Assembly (NCBI RefSeq): GCF_900168685.1
Contig: NZ_FVZN01000014.1
Coordinates: forward strand, 930,001 to 994,000
Reading direction: 5' to 3'
Source of the DNA: Solibacillus isronensis
Lineage (GTDB): Bacteria; Bacillota; Bacilli; Bacillales_A; Planococcaceae
DNA: 64,000 nucleotides
How positions within the stretch are numbered: the first letter of the stretch is position 1; each line of letters begins with the position of its first letter. A program made the translations under genes and the position numbers. Below are positions 1 through 8,512 of this stretch, one piece after another. The notes below the pieces were generated by a model. It saw only the letters and a program-made list of their open reading frames with translations. It was not told where the DNA came from and ran no database searches.

Positions 1-66
1 GCATATATGTGCGACATTTGTTTCATTAAATGTTCACAAACTACACTTTTGGAAATGAATGCTATA

Positions 67-95
67 TTGACCAACTTATTCAGTTGATATATCAT
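67..95 (+). promoter_or_regulatory. Probable sigma-A promoter of qcrABC
   Basis: A TTGACC box at 67-72, a 17-base spacer and TATCAT at 90-95 sit about 75 bases upstream of the qcrA start. The octamer-like TATGTCC occurs twice just downstream (about 99-106 and 130-137), which could be a regulator site, but I do not recognise it. Confidence 0.5.
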
Positions 96-172
96 AGATA
101 TGTCCTAGTTATTTACTATTTTTAAAAGTATATGTCCGTTGGACTGACCTTTTAGTAAGAGGGGGGAAAAGG

Positions 173-679
173 ATGAGTAGGAATCGAGTTACAAGACGTC
201 AATTTTTAACTTATACAATTACTGGTGTAGGTGGATTTATGGCGGCAGGAATGTTAATGCCAATGGTACGTTTTGCTATTGACCCAATTCTTCAGTCAAA
301 AGAAGATGGTGATTTTGTACAAACTAGCAAAAAAATTGCCGAAATTACAGAAGTTCCAGTAAAAGTGGACTTCTCGTATGAACAGACGGATGGTTGGTAC
401 AAATCAGAAGTAGCTGATGCTGCTTGGGTTTACAAAGAAGGTGACGAAATCATCGCAATCTCACCTGTATGTAAGCATTTAGGGTGTACTGTAAACTGGG
501 AAGGTAATCCAGAACACGCAAATCAATTCTTCTGTGCATGTCATGCGGGACGTTATGAAAAAACAGGTGTAAACGTAAAAGGTACACCGCCTCTTGGACC
601 ACTGGATATGTATGAAGTGTCAGAAAATGATGGTTTCTTATTGCTTGGAAAAAAAATCGCTAACACACACAGTAACTAA
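173..679 (+). CDS. qcrA: Menaquinol:cytochrome c reductase Rieske iron-sulfur subunit
   Basis: Rieske [2Fe-2S] protein of the bc-type menaquinol:cytochrome c reductase, acting at the outer face of the cytoplasmic membrane. The 168 residues match the family length in Bacillus. The N-terminus carries a twin-arginine motif (TRRQFL, residues 7-12) followed by a hydrophobic stretch, as expected for a Tat-exported, membrane-anchored Rieske protein. The cluster ligand boxes are CKHLGC (Cys100, His102, Cys105) and CACH (Cys121, Cys123, His124). A purine-rich GGGGGG ribosome site precedes the ATG. It is first in a three-gene operon, 22 bases before qcrB, so it should be co-expressed with the cytochrome b and c subunits. 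Confidence 0.97.
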   Translation: MSRNRVTRRQFLTYTITGVGGFMAAGMLMPMVRFAIDPILQSKEDGDFVQTSKKIAEITEVPVKVDFSYEQTDGWYKSEVADAAWVYKEGDEIIAISPVCKHLGCTVNWEGNPEHANQFFCACHAGRYEKTGVNVKGTPPLGPLDMYEVSENDGFLLLGKKIANTHSN

Positions 680-701
680 ATAAGTTAGGGGGTACGACAC
701 A

Positions 702-1376
702 GTGCTAAATAAAATTTATGATTGGGTCGATGAACGTTTAGATATTACTCCTATTTGGCGTGATATTGCCGACCATGAAGTGCCAGAGCACGTTAACCCT
801 GCCCATCACTTTTCAGCATTCGTTTACTGTTTCGGGGGATTAACATTCTTTATTACAGTAATTCAAATTCTATCAGGTATGTTCTTAACGATGTACTACG
901 TACCAGATGTAGAGAATGCTTGGAAATCAGTTTACTATTTACAAAACGAAGTAGCATTCGGTGAAATCGTTCGTGGTATGCACCATTGGGGGGCATCTTT
1001 AGTAATTGTTATGATGTTCTTACATACACTTCGTGTATTCTTCACAGGTTCATATAAAAAACCGCGTGAATTAAACTGGTTAGTTGGTGTAGGTATCTTT
1101 GCCATTATGTTAGGTTTAGGTTTCACAGGTTATTTATTACCATGGGATATGAAAGCGTTATTCGCGACTAAAGTAGGTATCGAGATTGCTGCATCTGTTC
1201 CGTTTTTAGGTGAAACGATAAAAATATTATTAGCTGGGGATTCTACGATTATCGGGGCGCAAACTTTAACTCGTTTCTTTGCTATTCATGTATTCTTCTT
1301 ACCAGCAGCACTATTTGCTTTATTGGCAGTTCACTTTATTATGATCCGCCGCCAAGGTATTTCAGGACCTCTATGA
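702..1376 (+). CDS. qcrB: Menaquinol:cytochrome c reductase cytochrome b subunit
   Basis: Cytochrome b6-type subunit that binds two b hemes and forms the quinol-oxidising core of the complex. The 224-residue length is that of the short b6 form, where the C-terminal helices are carried by the neighbouring subunit (QcrC). Four hydrophobic helices are visible, with heme-ligand histidines in RGMHHWGASL, in HTLRVFFTG and in the last helix (AIHVFFLP, VHFIMIRR). The start is GTG at 702, chosen because a TTAGGGGG ribosome site lies upstream and the protein then begins exactly as in the family. It lies between qcrA and qcrC. Confidence 0.97.
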   Translation: MLNKIYDWVDERLDITPIWRDIADHEVPEHVNPAHHFSAFVYCFGGLTFFITVIQILSGMFLTMYYVPDVENAWKSVYYLQNEVAFGEIVRGMHHWGASLVIVMMFLHTLRVFFTGSYKKPRELNWLVGVGIFAIMLGLGFTGYLLPWDMKALFATKVGIEIAASVPFLGETIKILLAGDSTIIGAQTLTRFFAIHVFFLPAALFALLAVHFIMIRRQGISGPL

Positions 1377-1415
1377 TCCGAAACTAATTGTACTATTTTT
1401 TAAGGAGGGGACACT

Positions 1416-2210
1416 ATGCAACGCGGAAAAGGTATGAAGTTCGTAGGTGATTCACGTGTAAAAGCGAGTAACCGTATGCCGAACGTGCCAAAAGATTATT
1501 CCGAGTATCCAGGGAAAACAGAAGCTTTCTGGCCTGACTTCTTATTAAAAGAATGGATGGTTGGTGCAGTTTTCTTAATCGGTTATTTATTATTAACTGT
1601 CGCACATCCTTCACCACTTGAAGGCCCGGCAGATCCAACAAATGCATCGTATATACCGTTACCGGACTGGTACTTCCTATCAATGTACCAACTATTAAAA
1701 TACTCTTATGCGTCTGGTCCATATAACGTTATTGGCGCAATGGTTATTCCAGGTATTGCATTTGGTTCATTAGCATTGGTACCATTTTTAGATAGAACAC
1801 CTGAACGTCGACCATTTAAACGACCATTACCTACAGCATTTATGTTGTTGGCAATAGCAGCACTTATTTATACAACATGGGAATCTGTTCAGGCTACTAA
1901 CTGGGAAGCAGTTCATGCTCAAGGTGAAATTACGGATAAACATTTAGGTTTACTTCCGGATGTTGAAGTAGATGAAACGTCCGAAGGTTATGAAATCTAT
2001 CAGGCCCAAGCTTCATGTATCGGCTGTCATGGTGGAGACTTAGCTGGGGTATCAGGACCAATGCTTCTTGGCAATGAGTTATCAGCTGAAGAAGTTCAAG
2101 AAGTAATTGTGAATGGCCGAGGCGGTATGCCAGCTGGAGCATTTACAGGTACAGAGGAAGAACTTCAAGTTTTAGCTGAATTTATCGCAGGATTAAAAGA
2201 AGCTGAATAA
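1416..2210 (+). CDS. qcrC: Menaquinol:cytochrome c reductase cytochrome b/c subunit
   Basis: Fusion of a subunit IV-like membrane part, with about three transmembrane helices in the first 150 residues, to a C-terminal cytochrome c domain; this fusion is typical of Bacillus QcrC. The covalent heme c site is CIGCH (Cys201, Cys204, His205), with GGMPAG near the C-terminus as a plausible region of the axial methionine. At 264 residues it is close to the usual 255. An AAGGAGGGGA site precedes the ATG. The transcript probably ends at the hairpin at 2223-2249. With QcrA and QcrB it passes electrons from menaquinol to cytochrome c. Confidence 0.97.
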   Translation: MQRGKGMKFVGDSRVKASNRMPNVPKDYSEYPGKTEAFWPDFLLKEWMVGAVFLIGYLLLTVAHPSPLEGPADPTNASYIPLPDWYFLSMYQLLKYSYASGPYNVIGAMVIPGIAFGSLALVPFLDRTPERRPFKRPLPTAFMLLAIAALIYTTWESVQATNWEAVHAQGEITDKHLGLLPDVEVDETSEGYEIYQAQASCIGCHGGDLAGVSGPMLLGNELSAEEVQEVIVNGRGGMPAGAFTGTEEELQVLAEFIAGLKEAE

Positions 2211-2222
2211 TTTTTTACACTG

Positions 2223-2249
2223 GAGAGTCAGAATATTGACTCTCTTTTT
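2223..2249 (+). terminator. Rho-independent terminator after qcrC
   Basis: An 8-bp GAGAGTCA/TGACTCTC stem with a 6-base loop is followed by a run of T. Confidence 0.85.
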
Positions 2250-2391
2250 AATTTTCATTTATTTGTATTTTTTAACGAAAGCTTGCGTAACAAATAAGAA
2301 CATATATAATTAAAGACGTACAATATTTGGTTTAGTTGCACACACTACATAATACGGAATAATGAAGAATGAGGAAGAAAAAGGTGAACAA

Positions 2392-2991
2392 ATGAAAGCA
2401 TATATGATGCAATTATGGTACGTATTAAACCATCGTGCCTTTTTAACATTACTGCTTATTATTAACTTGCTTGGTACAGTTTACGGCTATTACTGGTATC
2501 GAGGGCAGTTGGCAGTAACAGACCCGATTTACTATATATTCGTACCGGATTCGCCCACTGCAAGCTTATTTTTCTGTTTTGCCATTATTGGTTGGCTGAT
2601 CGGCAGAAACTTCAAATTAATGGAAGTGCTTGCCTTTATCACGTTAATTAAATATGGATTATGGGCAGTTGCGATGAATCTTCTAACATTTGTGGAGAAT
2701 GGAGAGTTGGGAGCGGACGGGTGGATGCTCGTTGCTTCACATTTTTTAATGGCAGTACAGGCTGTTCTGTATTTACCGAATTACCGATTTAAAATGTGGC
2801 ACGTGATGGTTGCGGCTATTTGGACATTGCATAACGATATAATCGACTATTTATTTGGACAAATGCCATTTTACAGAGTCATTTACCAGTATCCAAGCGA
2901 GATTGGCTACTTCACTTTTTGGCTTTCGGTGGCATGTATAGTCTTTGCTTTTCTTGAAAGTCGTAAGCGTGAATATTTGCAACAAGACTAG
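2392..2991 (+). CDS. ypjA: DUF1405 membrane protein YpjA
   Basis: Integral membrane protein of unknown function, family DUF1405, found next to qcrABC in B. subtilis as YpjA. The 199 residues contain about six hydrophobic segments, including WYVLNHRAFLTLLLIINLLG near the start. An upstream in-frame ATG at 2362 exists, but the ATG at 2392 follows an AAAGGTG site at a good distance and gives the family-typical N-terminus, so I prefer it. It is transcribed separately from qcrC, since a terminator lies between them. Its place next to respiratory genes hints at a respiratory or membrane role, but nothing in the sequence shows a function. Confidence 0.85.
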   Translation: MKAYMMQLWYVLNHRAFLTLLLIINLLGTVYGYYWYRGQLAVTDPIYYIFVPDSPTASLFFCFAIIGWLIGRNFKLMEVLAFITLIKYGLWAVAMNLLTFVENGELGADGWMLVASHFLMAVQAVLYLPNYRFKMWHVMVAAIWTLHNDIIDYLFGQMPFYRVIYQYPSEIGYFTFWLSVACIVFAFLESRKREYLQQD

Positions 2992-3046
2992 AAAGCCTTT
3001 AAAATTAAAGCATAGAAAGAGATAGAAAGGGAGTTTGATAATAGTG

Positions 3047-3721
3047 ATGTATATTATTTACTTTATCATCATTTTACTGTTACCTATATATGCACAAATG
3101 AAGGTAAAGAGTACTTACAAAAAGTTTGCTAAAGTTCCAGCTGAAAAAGGAATGACAGGTGCTCAAGTAGCACGTTATATTTTAGACCAACATGGTTTAA
3201 CAGATGTTCGTGTTGTACCGACTCAAGGTTTTTTAGCTGACCACTATAATCCTGCAACTAAAACGGTTGCTTTGTCTGAAGACAACTACTACAATTCTTC
3301 AATCGCCGGTACATCTGTAGCAGCGCACGAAGTCGGTCATGCGATACAGCATGCGGAGGCTTATTCGTTCTTAACATTACGTTCGAAATTAGTGCCGGTA
3401 GCTAATATTTCATCGAATATGTCTTGGATTTTTGTAATAATCGGTATTTTAGCTTCATCTTCAGGTTTCCTGTTGCTAGGTATTGCTTTATTATTAGCGG
3501 GTGTGGTGTTCCAAGTTGTAACATTACCGGTAGAGTTCGATGCATCCAAACGTGCGATGAATGAAGTCGTATCTTTAGGGATTATCAACAATACTGAAGA
3601 ACGCTCAGCGCGTAAAGTATTAAATGCAGCGGCAATGACATACGTGGCAGCAGCAGCTGTAGCAATAATGGAACTATTACGTTTAATCCTGATTTACACA
3701 GGCATGTCTTCGGAAGATTAA
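3047..3721 (+). CDS. YugP-like zinc-dependent membrane metallopeptidase
   Basis: Membrane protease of the neutral zinc metallopeptidase family (YugP-like, Zn_peptidase_2). The zinc and catalytic motif is HEVGH (His94-His98), directly followed by AIQHAE. Hydrophobic helices lie at residues 1-16, around 125-160 and near the C-terminus (VAAAAVAIMELLRLILIY). ATG at 3047 is preferred over TTG 3035 and GTG 3044 because of spacing from AGAAAGGGAG. In B. subtilis this position holds ypjB, which is unrelated, so a different gene occupies the locus here. The substrate is unknown. The hairpin at 3743-3779 ends the transcript and can also serve the opposing gene. Confidence 0.85.
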   Translation: MYIIYFIIILLLPIYAQMKVKSTYKKFAKVPAEKGMTGAQVARYILDQHGLTDVRVVPTQGFLADHYNPATKTVALSEDNYYNSSIAGTSVAAHEVGHAIQHAEAYSFLTLRSKLVPVANISSNMSWIFVIIGILASSSGFLLLGIALLLAGVVFQVVTLPVEFDASKRAMNEVVSLGIINNTEERSARKVLNAAAMTYVAAAAVAIMELLRLILIYTGMSSED

Positions 3722-3742
3722 TTTTTAAACTAATAGAAATTT

Positions 3743-3779
3743 AAAAAGTCATTTTCTCATTAGGGAAAATGACTTTTTT
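3743..3779. terminator. Bidirectional terminator between convergent genes
   Basis: A 14-bp stem, AAAAAGTCATTTTC paired with GAAAATGACTTTTT, is flanked by A-run and T-run, so it can act on both strands. Confidence 0.85.
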
Positions 3780-3849
3780 GTTTTGAACATTATTTAAGCA
3801 TTTATCGATCTTATTAAGTTGTGTCCGCTTTGATTAGAACTTATTTATC

Positions 3850-4716
3850 CTAATGAAGAGGCTGTTTTTTATCGTCGAGTGTGAAGCCTTCTCCCGTTAC
3901 ATCGCGGACATCCATGACGGATACGAATGCATGCGGATCGATGCCATGGACAATATTTTTTAGACGGACAAGTTCGTTTCGTCCGATTACACAGTACAGA
4001 ACATCCCGGTGTTCTTTTGTAAAATGACCATGACCATCAAAAACGGTTACGCCACGGTCCATGTTATTCGTAATTAAGTTTGCGATTTCATCGGACTTCA
4101 CTGAAATTATAAATGCACCTTTTGCTGAATAGGCGCCTTCCTGCACTAAATCGATGACACGGCCGCCAACATAAACGGCTACTAATGTATACATCATCGA
4201 ACGGGCATCCAAAAACGTCATCCAGGAAAGGATAATGACAAAGAAATCAAAGCCGAACATCGTTTTACCCATACTCCAACCAAGATATTTATTTCCAAGT
4301 CGGGCTAAAATATCGACCCCGCCGGTTGTCCCACCGAATCGGAACACAATCCCTAAACCAATCCCGACAAATACCCCTGCAAATAATGATACAAGGAATA
4401 GATCATCCTGCAAGTTCATATCGACTTCGTAAATTTGGAAGATTTTTAAAAATACCGATACGCTGAGTGTACCGATGATTGTGTAGATAAATGATTTTTT
4501 CCCTAGTAAACGCCATCCTAGAATAAACATTGGAATATTTAATAACAAATTCATTAATGCTGGGTCCCAATTTAGTGTAAAATATAAAATAAGTGTAATA
4601 CCACTAAATCCACCTTCACCCAGTTGGTTTTGCATATTGAAGTGGACAAAACCGAAACTGAATATTGCGGAACCGATAAGAATTCCGATGATATTCTGTA
4701 TTTTTATTCCTTGCAT
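3850..4716 (-). CDS. ypjC: YitT-family membrane protein (YpjC-like)
   Basis: Predicted membrane protein with an N-terminal five-helix YitT (DUF161) domain and a C-terminal cytoplasmic DUF2179 domain of about 80 residues; 288 residues is the family length. A glycine-rich GVFVGIGLGIVFRFGGTTGG region is typical. The start is placed at 4716, where the reverse strand has TTAGGAGGTT just upstream; a longer reading begins at 4830 but lacks a ribosome site. B. subtilis ypjC sits at the same place between ypjA/B and dapB but on the same strand as its neighbours; here it is inverted. Function unknown. Confidence 0.9.
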   Translation of the reverse strand: MQGIKIQNIIGILIGSAIFSFGFVHFNMQNQLGEGGFSGITLILYFTLNWDPALMNLLLNIPMFILGWRLLGKKSFIYTIIGTLSVSVFLKIFQIYEVDMNLQDDLFLVSLFAGVFVGIGLGIVFRFGGTTGGVDILARLGNKYLGWSMGKTMFGFDFFVIILSWMTFLDARSMMYTLVAVYVGGRVIDLVQEGAYSAKGAFIISVKSDEIANLITNNMDRGVTVFDGHGHFTKEHRDVLYCVIGRNELVRLKNIVHGIDPHAFVSVMDVRDVTGEGFTLDDKKQPLH

Positions 4717-4907
4717 AGTAAACCTCCTAAAATCGGTTGAGTAAAAATATATGTGTTGGAGCAGAAAAAAGGTTACATTGTTTATTATGTTTGATTTTGT
4801 CGTATTTGACAACAATATGGATGAACGCAAAAATGTCGCATCTTATTACTCAAAATTAATTAAACAAGGATAAAAAGCAACTAACAGTAAAAAGGAGTTT
4901 TTTTAGT

Positions 4908-5705
4908 ATGACAATCAGAGTAGCAATTGCCGGTGCACGAGGCAAAATGGGAACAGAAGCAGTACATACAATCATGAATAATGACGGAATGGAACTTGTA
5001 TCAGCACTTGATTATAAAGAAGTCGGTACATCACTAGCCTTGCTTGAAGAGTTTCCAAAATCTTATGAAGTTCCGATTTATACAAATTTTGTTGAGCTTG
5101 TACGTGAGACAAAGCCGGATGTACTATTAGATTTAACAAATCCGCTTTGTGTTTATGAACGAACAAAACAGGCATTAATACATAACATACGTCCAGTTGT
5201 TGGGACGACCGGTTTTACCGACGAACAACTTGAAGAACTGCAGCAATTGGCAACAGAAAAACAATTAGGCTGTATTATTGCGCCAAACTTCGCGATTGGT
5301 GCAATACTAATGATGAAGTTCGCCAAAGATGCCGCAAAATATTTCCCGGATGTGGAAATTATCGAAATGCATCATGATCAAAAGCTTGATGCGCCATCTG
5401 GTACCGGTATTAAAACAGCACAAATGATCAGTGAAGTTCGAAAAGCGAAAAAGCAGGGGCATCCGGAGGAAAAAGAAACACATACTGGTGCAAGAGGCGC
5501 AAACTTTGACGGCATGCATATCCATTCAGTAAGACTTCCAGGTTTAGTTGCGCATCAGCAAGTACTGTTTGGCAGCACAGGTGAATTATTAACGATTCGT
5601 CATGATTCATTAAATCGCGGAAGCTTTATGAGCGGTGTTACATTTAGTATTGAAGAAGTAATGAAAACCAATACATTAATCTACGGATTAGAGAACATCA
5701 TTTAG
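4908..5705 (+). CDS. dapB: 4-hydroxy-tetrahydrodipicolinate reductase
   Basis: Cytosolic enzyme of the diaminopimelate and lysine pathway, reducing the dihydrodipicolinate precursor with NAD(P)H. The N-terminal nucleotide motif is GARGKMG (residues 9-15). The DapB signature [15 protein letters not shown] contains the catalytic histidine and lysine. The 265-residue length is normal. An AAGGAG site precedes ATG 4908. In B. subtilis ypjD (a MazG-type pyrophosphohydrolase) precedes dapB; it is absent here. mgsA follows 16 bases downstream, so the two are probably one transcript. Confidence 0.96.
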   Translation: MTIRVAIAGARGKMGTEAVHTIMNNDGMELVSALDYKEVGTSLALLEEFPKSYEVPIYTNFVELVRETKPDVLLDLTNPLCVYERTKQALIHNIRPVVGTTGFTDEQLEELQQLATEKQLGCIIAPNFAIGAILMMKFAKDAAKYFPDVEIIEMHHDQKLDAPSGTGIKTAQMISEVRKAKKQGHPEEKETHTGARGANFDGMHIHSVRLPGLVAHQQVLFGSTGELLTIRHDSLNRGSFMSGVTFSIEEVMKTNTLIYGLENII

Positions 5706-5721
5706 AAATGGGTTGATAATT

Positions 5722-6126
5722 ATGAAAATAGCTTTAATAGCACATGACCGGAAAAAAGATAATTTAATTCAATTTGCGATTGCGTATCGCGATATTTTAA
5801 AAGAGCATGATCTATATGCAACAGGCACTACGGGCACGATGATCGAAGCGGAAACAGGACTTCCTATCACGAAGTTTCGCTCGGGTCCATTAGGGGGAGA
5901 CCAGCAAATCGGTGCGATGATCGCCAATAATGATATGGATATGGTATTTTTCTTCCGGGATCCATTGACTGCACAGCCTCATGAGCCGGATGTCATGGCA
6001 TTAGTGCGGTTATGCGACTTGTATCATATACCGCTTGCGACAAATATGGGAACAGCGGAAATATTATTAAAAGGGCTTCAGGAAGGTTTTGTTGACTGGC
6101 GCATTTTAGAAGAGCGCAGAAAATAA
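5722..6126 (+). CDS. mgsA: Methylglyoxal synthase
   Basis: Converts dihydroxyacetone phosphate to methylglyoxal and phosphate, a phosphate-releasing bypass of lower glycolysis. Conserved segments include [11 protein letters not shown] at the start, the phosphate-site motif [10 protein letters not shown] and the active-site segment [12 protein letters not shown], and ATNMGTAE near the end. With ATG 5722 the protein is 134 residues, the family length; an upstream TTG at 5713 is less likely. The ribosome site is weak, which suggests coupling to dapB. In B. subtilis bshB1 follows mgsA, but here the next gene is bshA. Confidence 0.96.
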   Translation: MKIALIAHDRKKDNLIQFAIAYRDILKEHDLYATGTTGTMIEAETGLPITKFRSGPLGGDQQIGAMIANNDMDMVFFFRDPLTAQPHEPDVMALVRLCDLYHIPLATNMGTAEILLKGLQEGFVDWRILEERRK

Positions 6127-6210
6127 AAAGTCAGTCAATTTTACTTTATAAATGTGTTTGATCATTTTAAAGAAAGTTAAAATCGTATTGTTGAAAGGAT
6201 GGGGAGCCGA

Positions 6211-7383
6211 ATGAAAAAATTAAAAATTGGTATAACATGTTACCCGACAGTAGGAGGTTCGGGTGTAATTGCAACAGAGTTAGGTAAAATGTTGGCAGAA
6301 CGAGGACATGAAATTCACTTTATTACTTCAAGTGTGCCATTTCGACTTAATAAAATTTATTCAAACGTTTTTTTCCACGAGGTGGAAGTGAATAATTATT
6401 CGGTATTTCAATACCCACCATACGATATTGCATTAGCAAGTAAAATGGCTGATGTTATTAAAGAGGAGAAACTTGATTTATTACATGTTCATTATGCGAT
6501 TCCTCATGCGGTTTGTGCGGTTTTGGCCCGCCATATGAGCGGCGAGAACTTTGGCATTGTCACAACACTTCACGGAACAGATATTTCTGTTTTAGGCGAA
6601 GATTCTACGCTGGCGCAGGCAATCAAATATGGCATTGATTGTTCCGATGCAGTAACGACTGTTTCGGAATCGTTAAAACAGCAGACATATGCTTTAATCG
6701 ATACGAAAAAACCGATTGAGACTATTTATAATTTCGTTGATGAGGATGTATTTAAGCCTGTGGATCCCGGCAATTTAAAAGAGCAATTTGGTATTTTGCC
6801 GCATGAAAAAGTAATTATCCATGTCTCGAATTTCCGTAAAATAAAAAATCTGCCGGACGTGGTCGATTCATTCCTGAAGATCCGTGAGCGTATGCCGGCC
6901 AAATTATTATTAGTCGGCGACGGACCGGAAAAGCATCGTGTCACAGATATCGTTAAAGATTCACCGTATACGGATGATGTATTGTTTTTAGGTAAGCAGG
7001 AAAACATTACAGAACTTTTTGCTATCAGTGATTTAAAGTTATTGCTTTCAGAAAAAGAATCGTTCGGACTTGTATTACTGGAAGCTATGGCATGCGGAGT
7101 ACCTGGTATCGGTTCAGCGATCGGCGGGATTCCTGAAGTGATTGATCATGGGGTGAACGGCTATTTGGTTCCGCTTGGAGATACGCAAGCTGTCGCGGAT
7201 TATGCGGTCGAACTGCTGCAGGATGAGGAAAAACATCAAGCTTTCAAAGAAGCTGCACTAAAATCGGTACGCGAACAGTTCCATGAATCAAAAATGGTTG
7301 AACAATATGAACGTATATATGAAAGTGTGGTTGAAAAAAAGAATGATTCCGCAACAATGGCAAGCGGCAAAGGAAGTCATTAA
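6211..7383 (+). CDS. bshA: N-acetyl-alpha-D-glucosaminyl L-malate synthase
   Basis: GT4-family glycosyltransferase that makes the first intermediate of bacillithiol from UDP-GlcNAc and malate. The N-terminus KIGITCYPTVGGSG and the segments TTLHGTDIS, IHVSNFRKIKN and SEKESFGLVLLEAMACG match BshA closely; the last holds the GT4 E-x7-E motif. The start at 6211 (MKKLKIGITCYP) is chosen over 6199 because it matches the family and is preceded by GGATGGGG. Length is 390 residues. The 3' end overlaps cca by 41 bases, so translation is probably coupled. The deacetylase gene bshB1, normally just upstream, is missing at this site. Confidence 0.95.
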   Translation: MKKLKIGITCYPTVGGSGVIATELGKMLAERGHEIHFITSSVPFRLNKIYSNVFFHEVEVNNYSVFQYPPYDIALASKMADVIKEEKLDLLHVHYAIPHAVCAVLARHMSGENFGIVTTLHGTDISVLGEDSTLAQAIKYGIDCSDAVTTVSESLKQQTYALIDTKKPIETIYNFVDEDVFKPVDPGNLKEQFGILPHEKVIIHVSNFRKIKNLPDVVDSFLKIRERMPAKLLLVGDGPEKHRVTDIVKDSPYTDDVLFLGKQENITELFAISDLKLLLSEKESFGLVLLEAMACGVPGIGSAIGGIPEVIDHGVNGYLVPLGDTQAVADYAVELLQDEEKHQAFKEAALKSVREQFHESKMVEQYERIYESVVEKKNDSATMASGKGSH

Positions 7384-8512
7384 AAAGATTGAACATGCCG
7401 GTTTTGAAGCTTTTATTGTAGGAGGAGCGGTGCGGGATCATTATTTGCAAAAAGAAAATAATGATGTCGATATCGCAACGAGTGCATTGCCAGAAGAAAT
7501 TCAAACAATTTTTTCCCAAACAATTGATGTAGGTATCGCTCACGGGACGGTCATTGTTCTGGACTGTGGAGAACCAATCGAAGTAACAACTTACCGGACA
7601 GAGTCTACATACAGTGATCATCGTCGTCCGGATACAGTCGAATTCGTTCGAAATTTACAAGAGGATTTAAAACGCCGGGATTTTACAATGAATGCGATGG
7701 CGCTTAGTCAAACGGGAGAGTACATCGATTATTACGATGGCCGCCAACATATCGACAGCAAAGTTATTTGTGCTGTAGGGGAGCCGGATCAGCGTTTTGA
7801 AGAAGATGCGCTCCGAATGCTGCGGGCTGTTCGATTTGCTGCACAGCTTCACTTCTCCATCGAGGAAAACACTTTCGATGCAATCAGGCAAAAAGCAGCG
7901 TCGATTGAATATGTTGCAATCGAGCGCATTCAAGTAGAATTATCAAAAATTTTTATTTCTGCTCATGCTGCATTCGGCATTGAATATATGGAAAAAACGA
8001 CATTGAGTAATTTTCTGAATGGCGATTTTACTTCTTCTGATTGGACGCGGTTTTATTCAGAAGACCGCCAAGTTGGCTGGGCATATTTCTGTTTAGTAAA
8101 CGGCAGTGATTTGACGCTCCTTACGAAGTATCGCTGTTCGAATAAGGAGAAGCTCTTCGTAAAAACGGTGTTGGATGCTTATGAAAGCCTACTCAGCGGG
8201 ATAAGCCTTGCTGATTTAATGCGCTTTGATCCAATGATTCTTAAAACAGCATACCAATTTTCTATTTGGCAAAATCATAAACTTGAATCGAGCTATGAAC
8301 AATTAGTGGCACGAAAAAACACATTACCGATTCAGCATTTGAATGAGCTTGCGATTACAGGAAAAGACTTGTTGGAATGGTCCCCCAAAAAACGCGGCAG
8401 CTGGATTAAACAGACACTTGATGCAGCAGTAGAAGCGGTCTTAAACGGGAAAGTACAAAATGATAAACAACAATTAAAGGAATGGTTTTATGCATTTCAC
8501 GATGAAGGATGA
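7343..8512 (+). CDS. cca: CCA tRNA nucleotidyltransferase
   Basis: Adds or repairs the 3' CCA end of tRNAs. Class II nucleotidyltransferase signatures are clear: GGAVRDHYLQ, the metal-binding NDVDIATSALP, RRDFTMNAMALS and EDALRMLRAVRFAAQLHF. Starting at ATG 7343 the protein is 389 residues, close to the B. subtilis enzyme (397); upstream in-frame starts lie deep inside bshA and lack a ribosome site. The C-terminal half is divergent, as usual in the family. It overlaps bshA at its 5' end and birA by 23 bases at its 3' end, giving a coupled three-gene unit. Confidence 0.95.
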   Translation: MIPQQWQAAKEVIKKIEHAGFEAFIVGGAVRDHYLQKENNDVDIATSALPEEIQTIFSQTIDVGIAHGTVIVLDCGEPIEVTTYRTESTYSDHRRPDTVEFVRNLQEDLKRRDFTMNAMALSQTGEYIDYYDGRQHIDSKVICAVGEPDQRFEEDALRMLRAVRFAAQLHFSIEENTFDAIRQKAASIEYVAIERIQVELSKIFISAHAAFGIEYMEKTTLSNFLNGDFTSSDWTRFYSEDRQVGWAYFCLVNGSDLTLLTKYRCSNKEKLFVKTVLDAYESLLSGISLADLMRFDPMILKTAYQFSIWQNHKLESSYEQLVARKNTLPIQHLNELAITGKDLLEWSPKKRGSWIKQTLDAAVEAVLNGKVQNDKQQLKEWFYAFHDEG

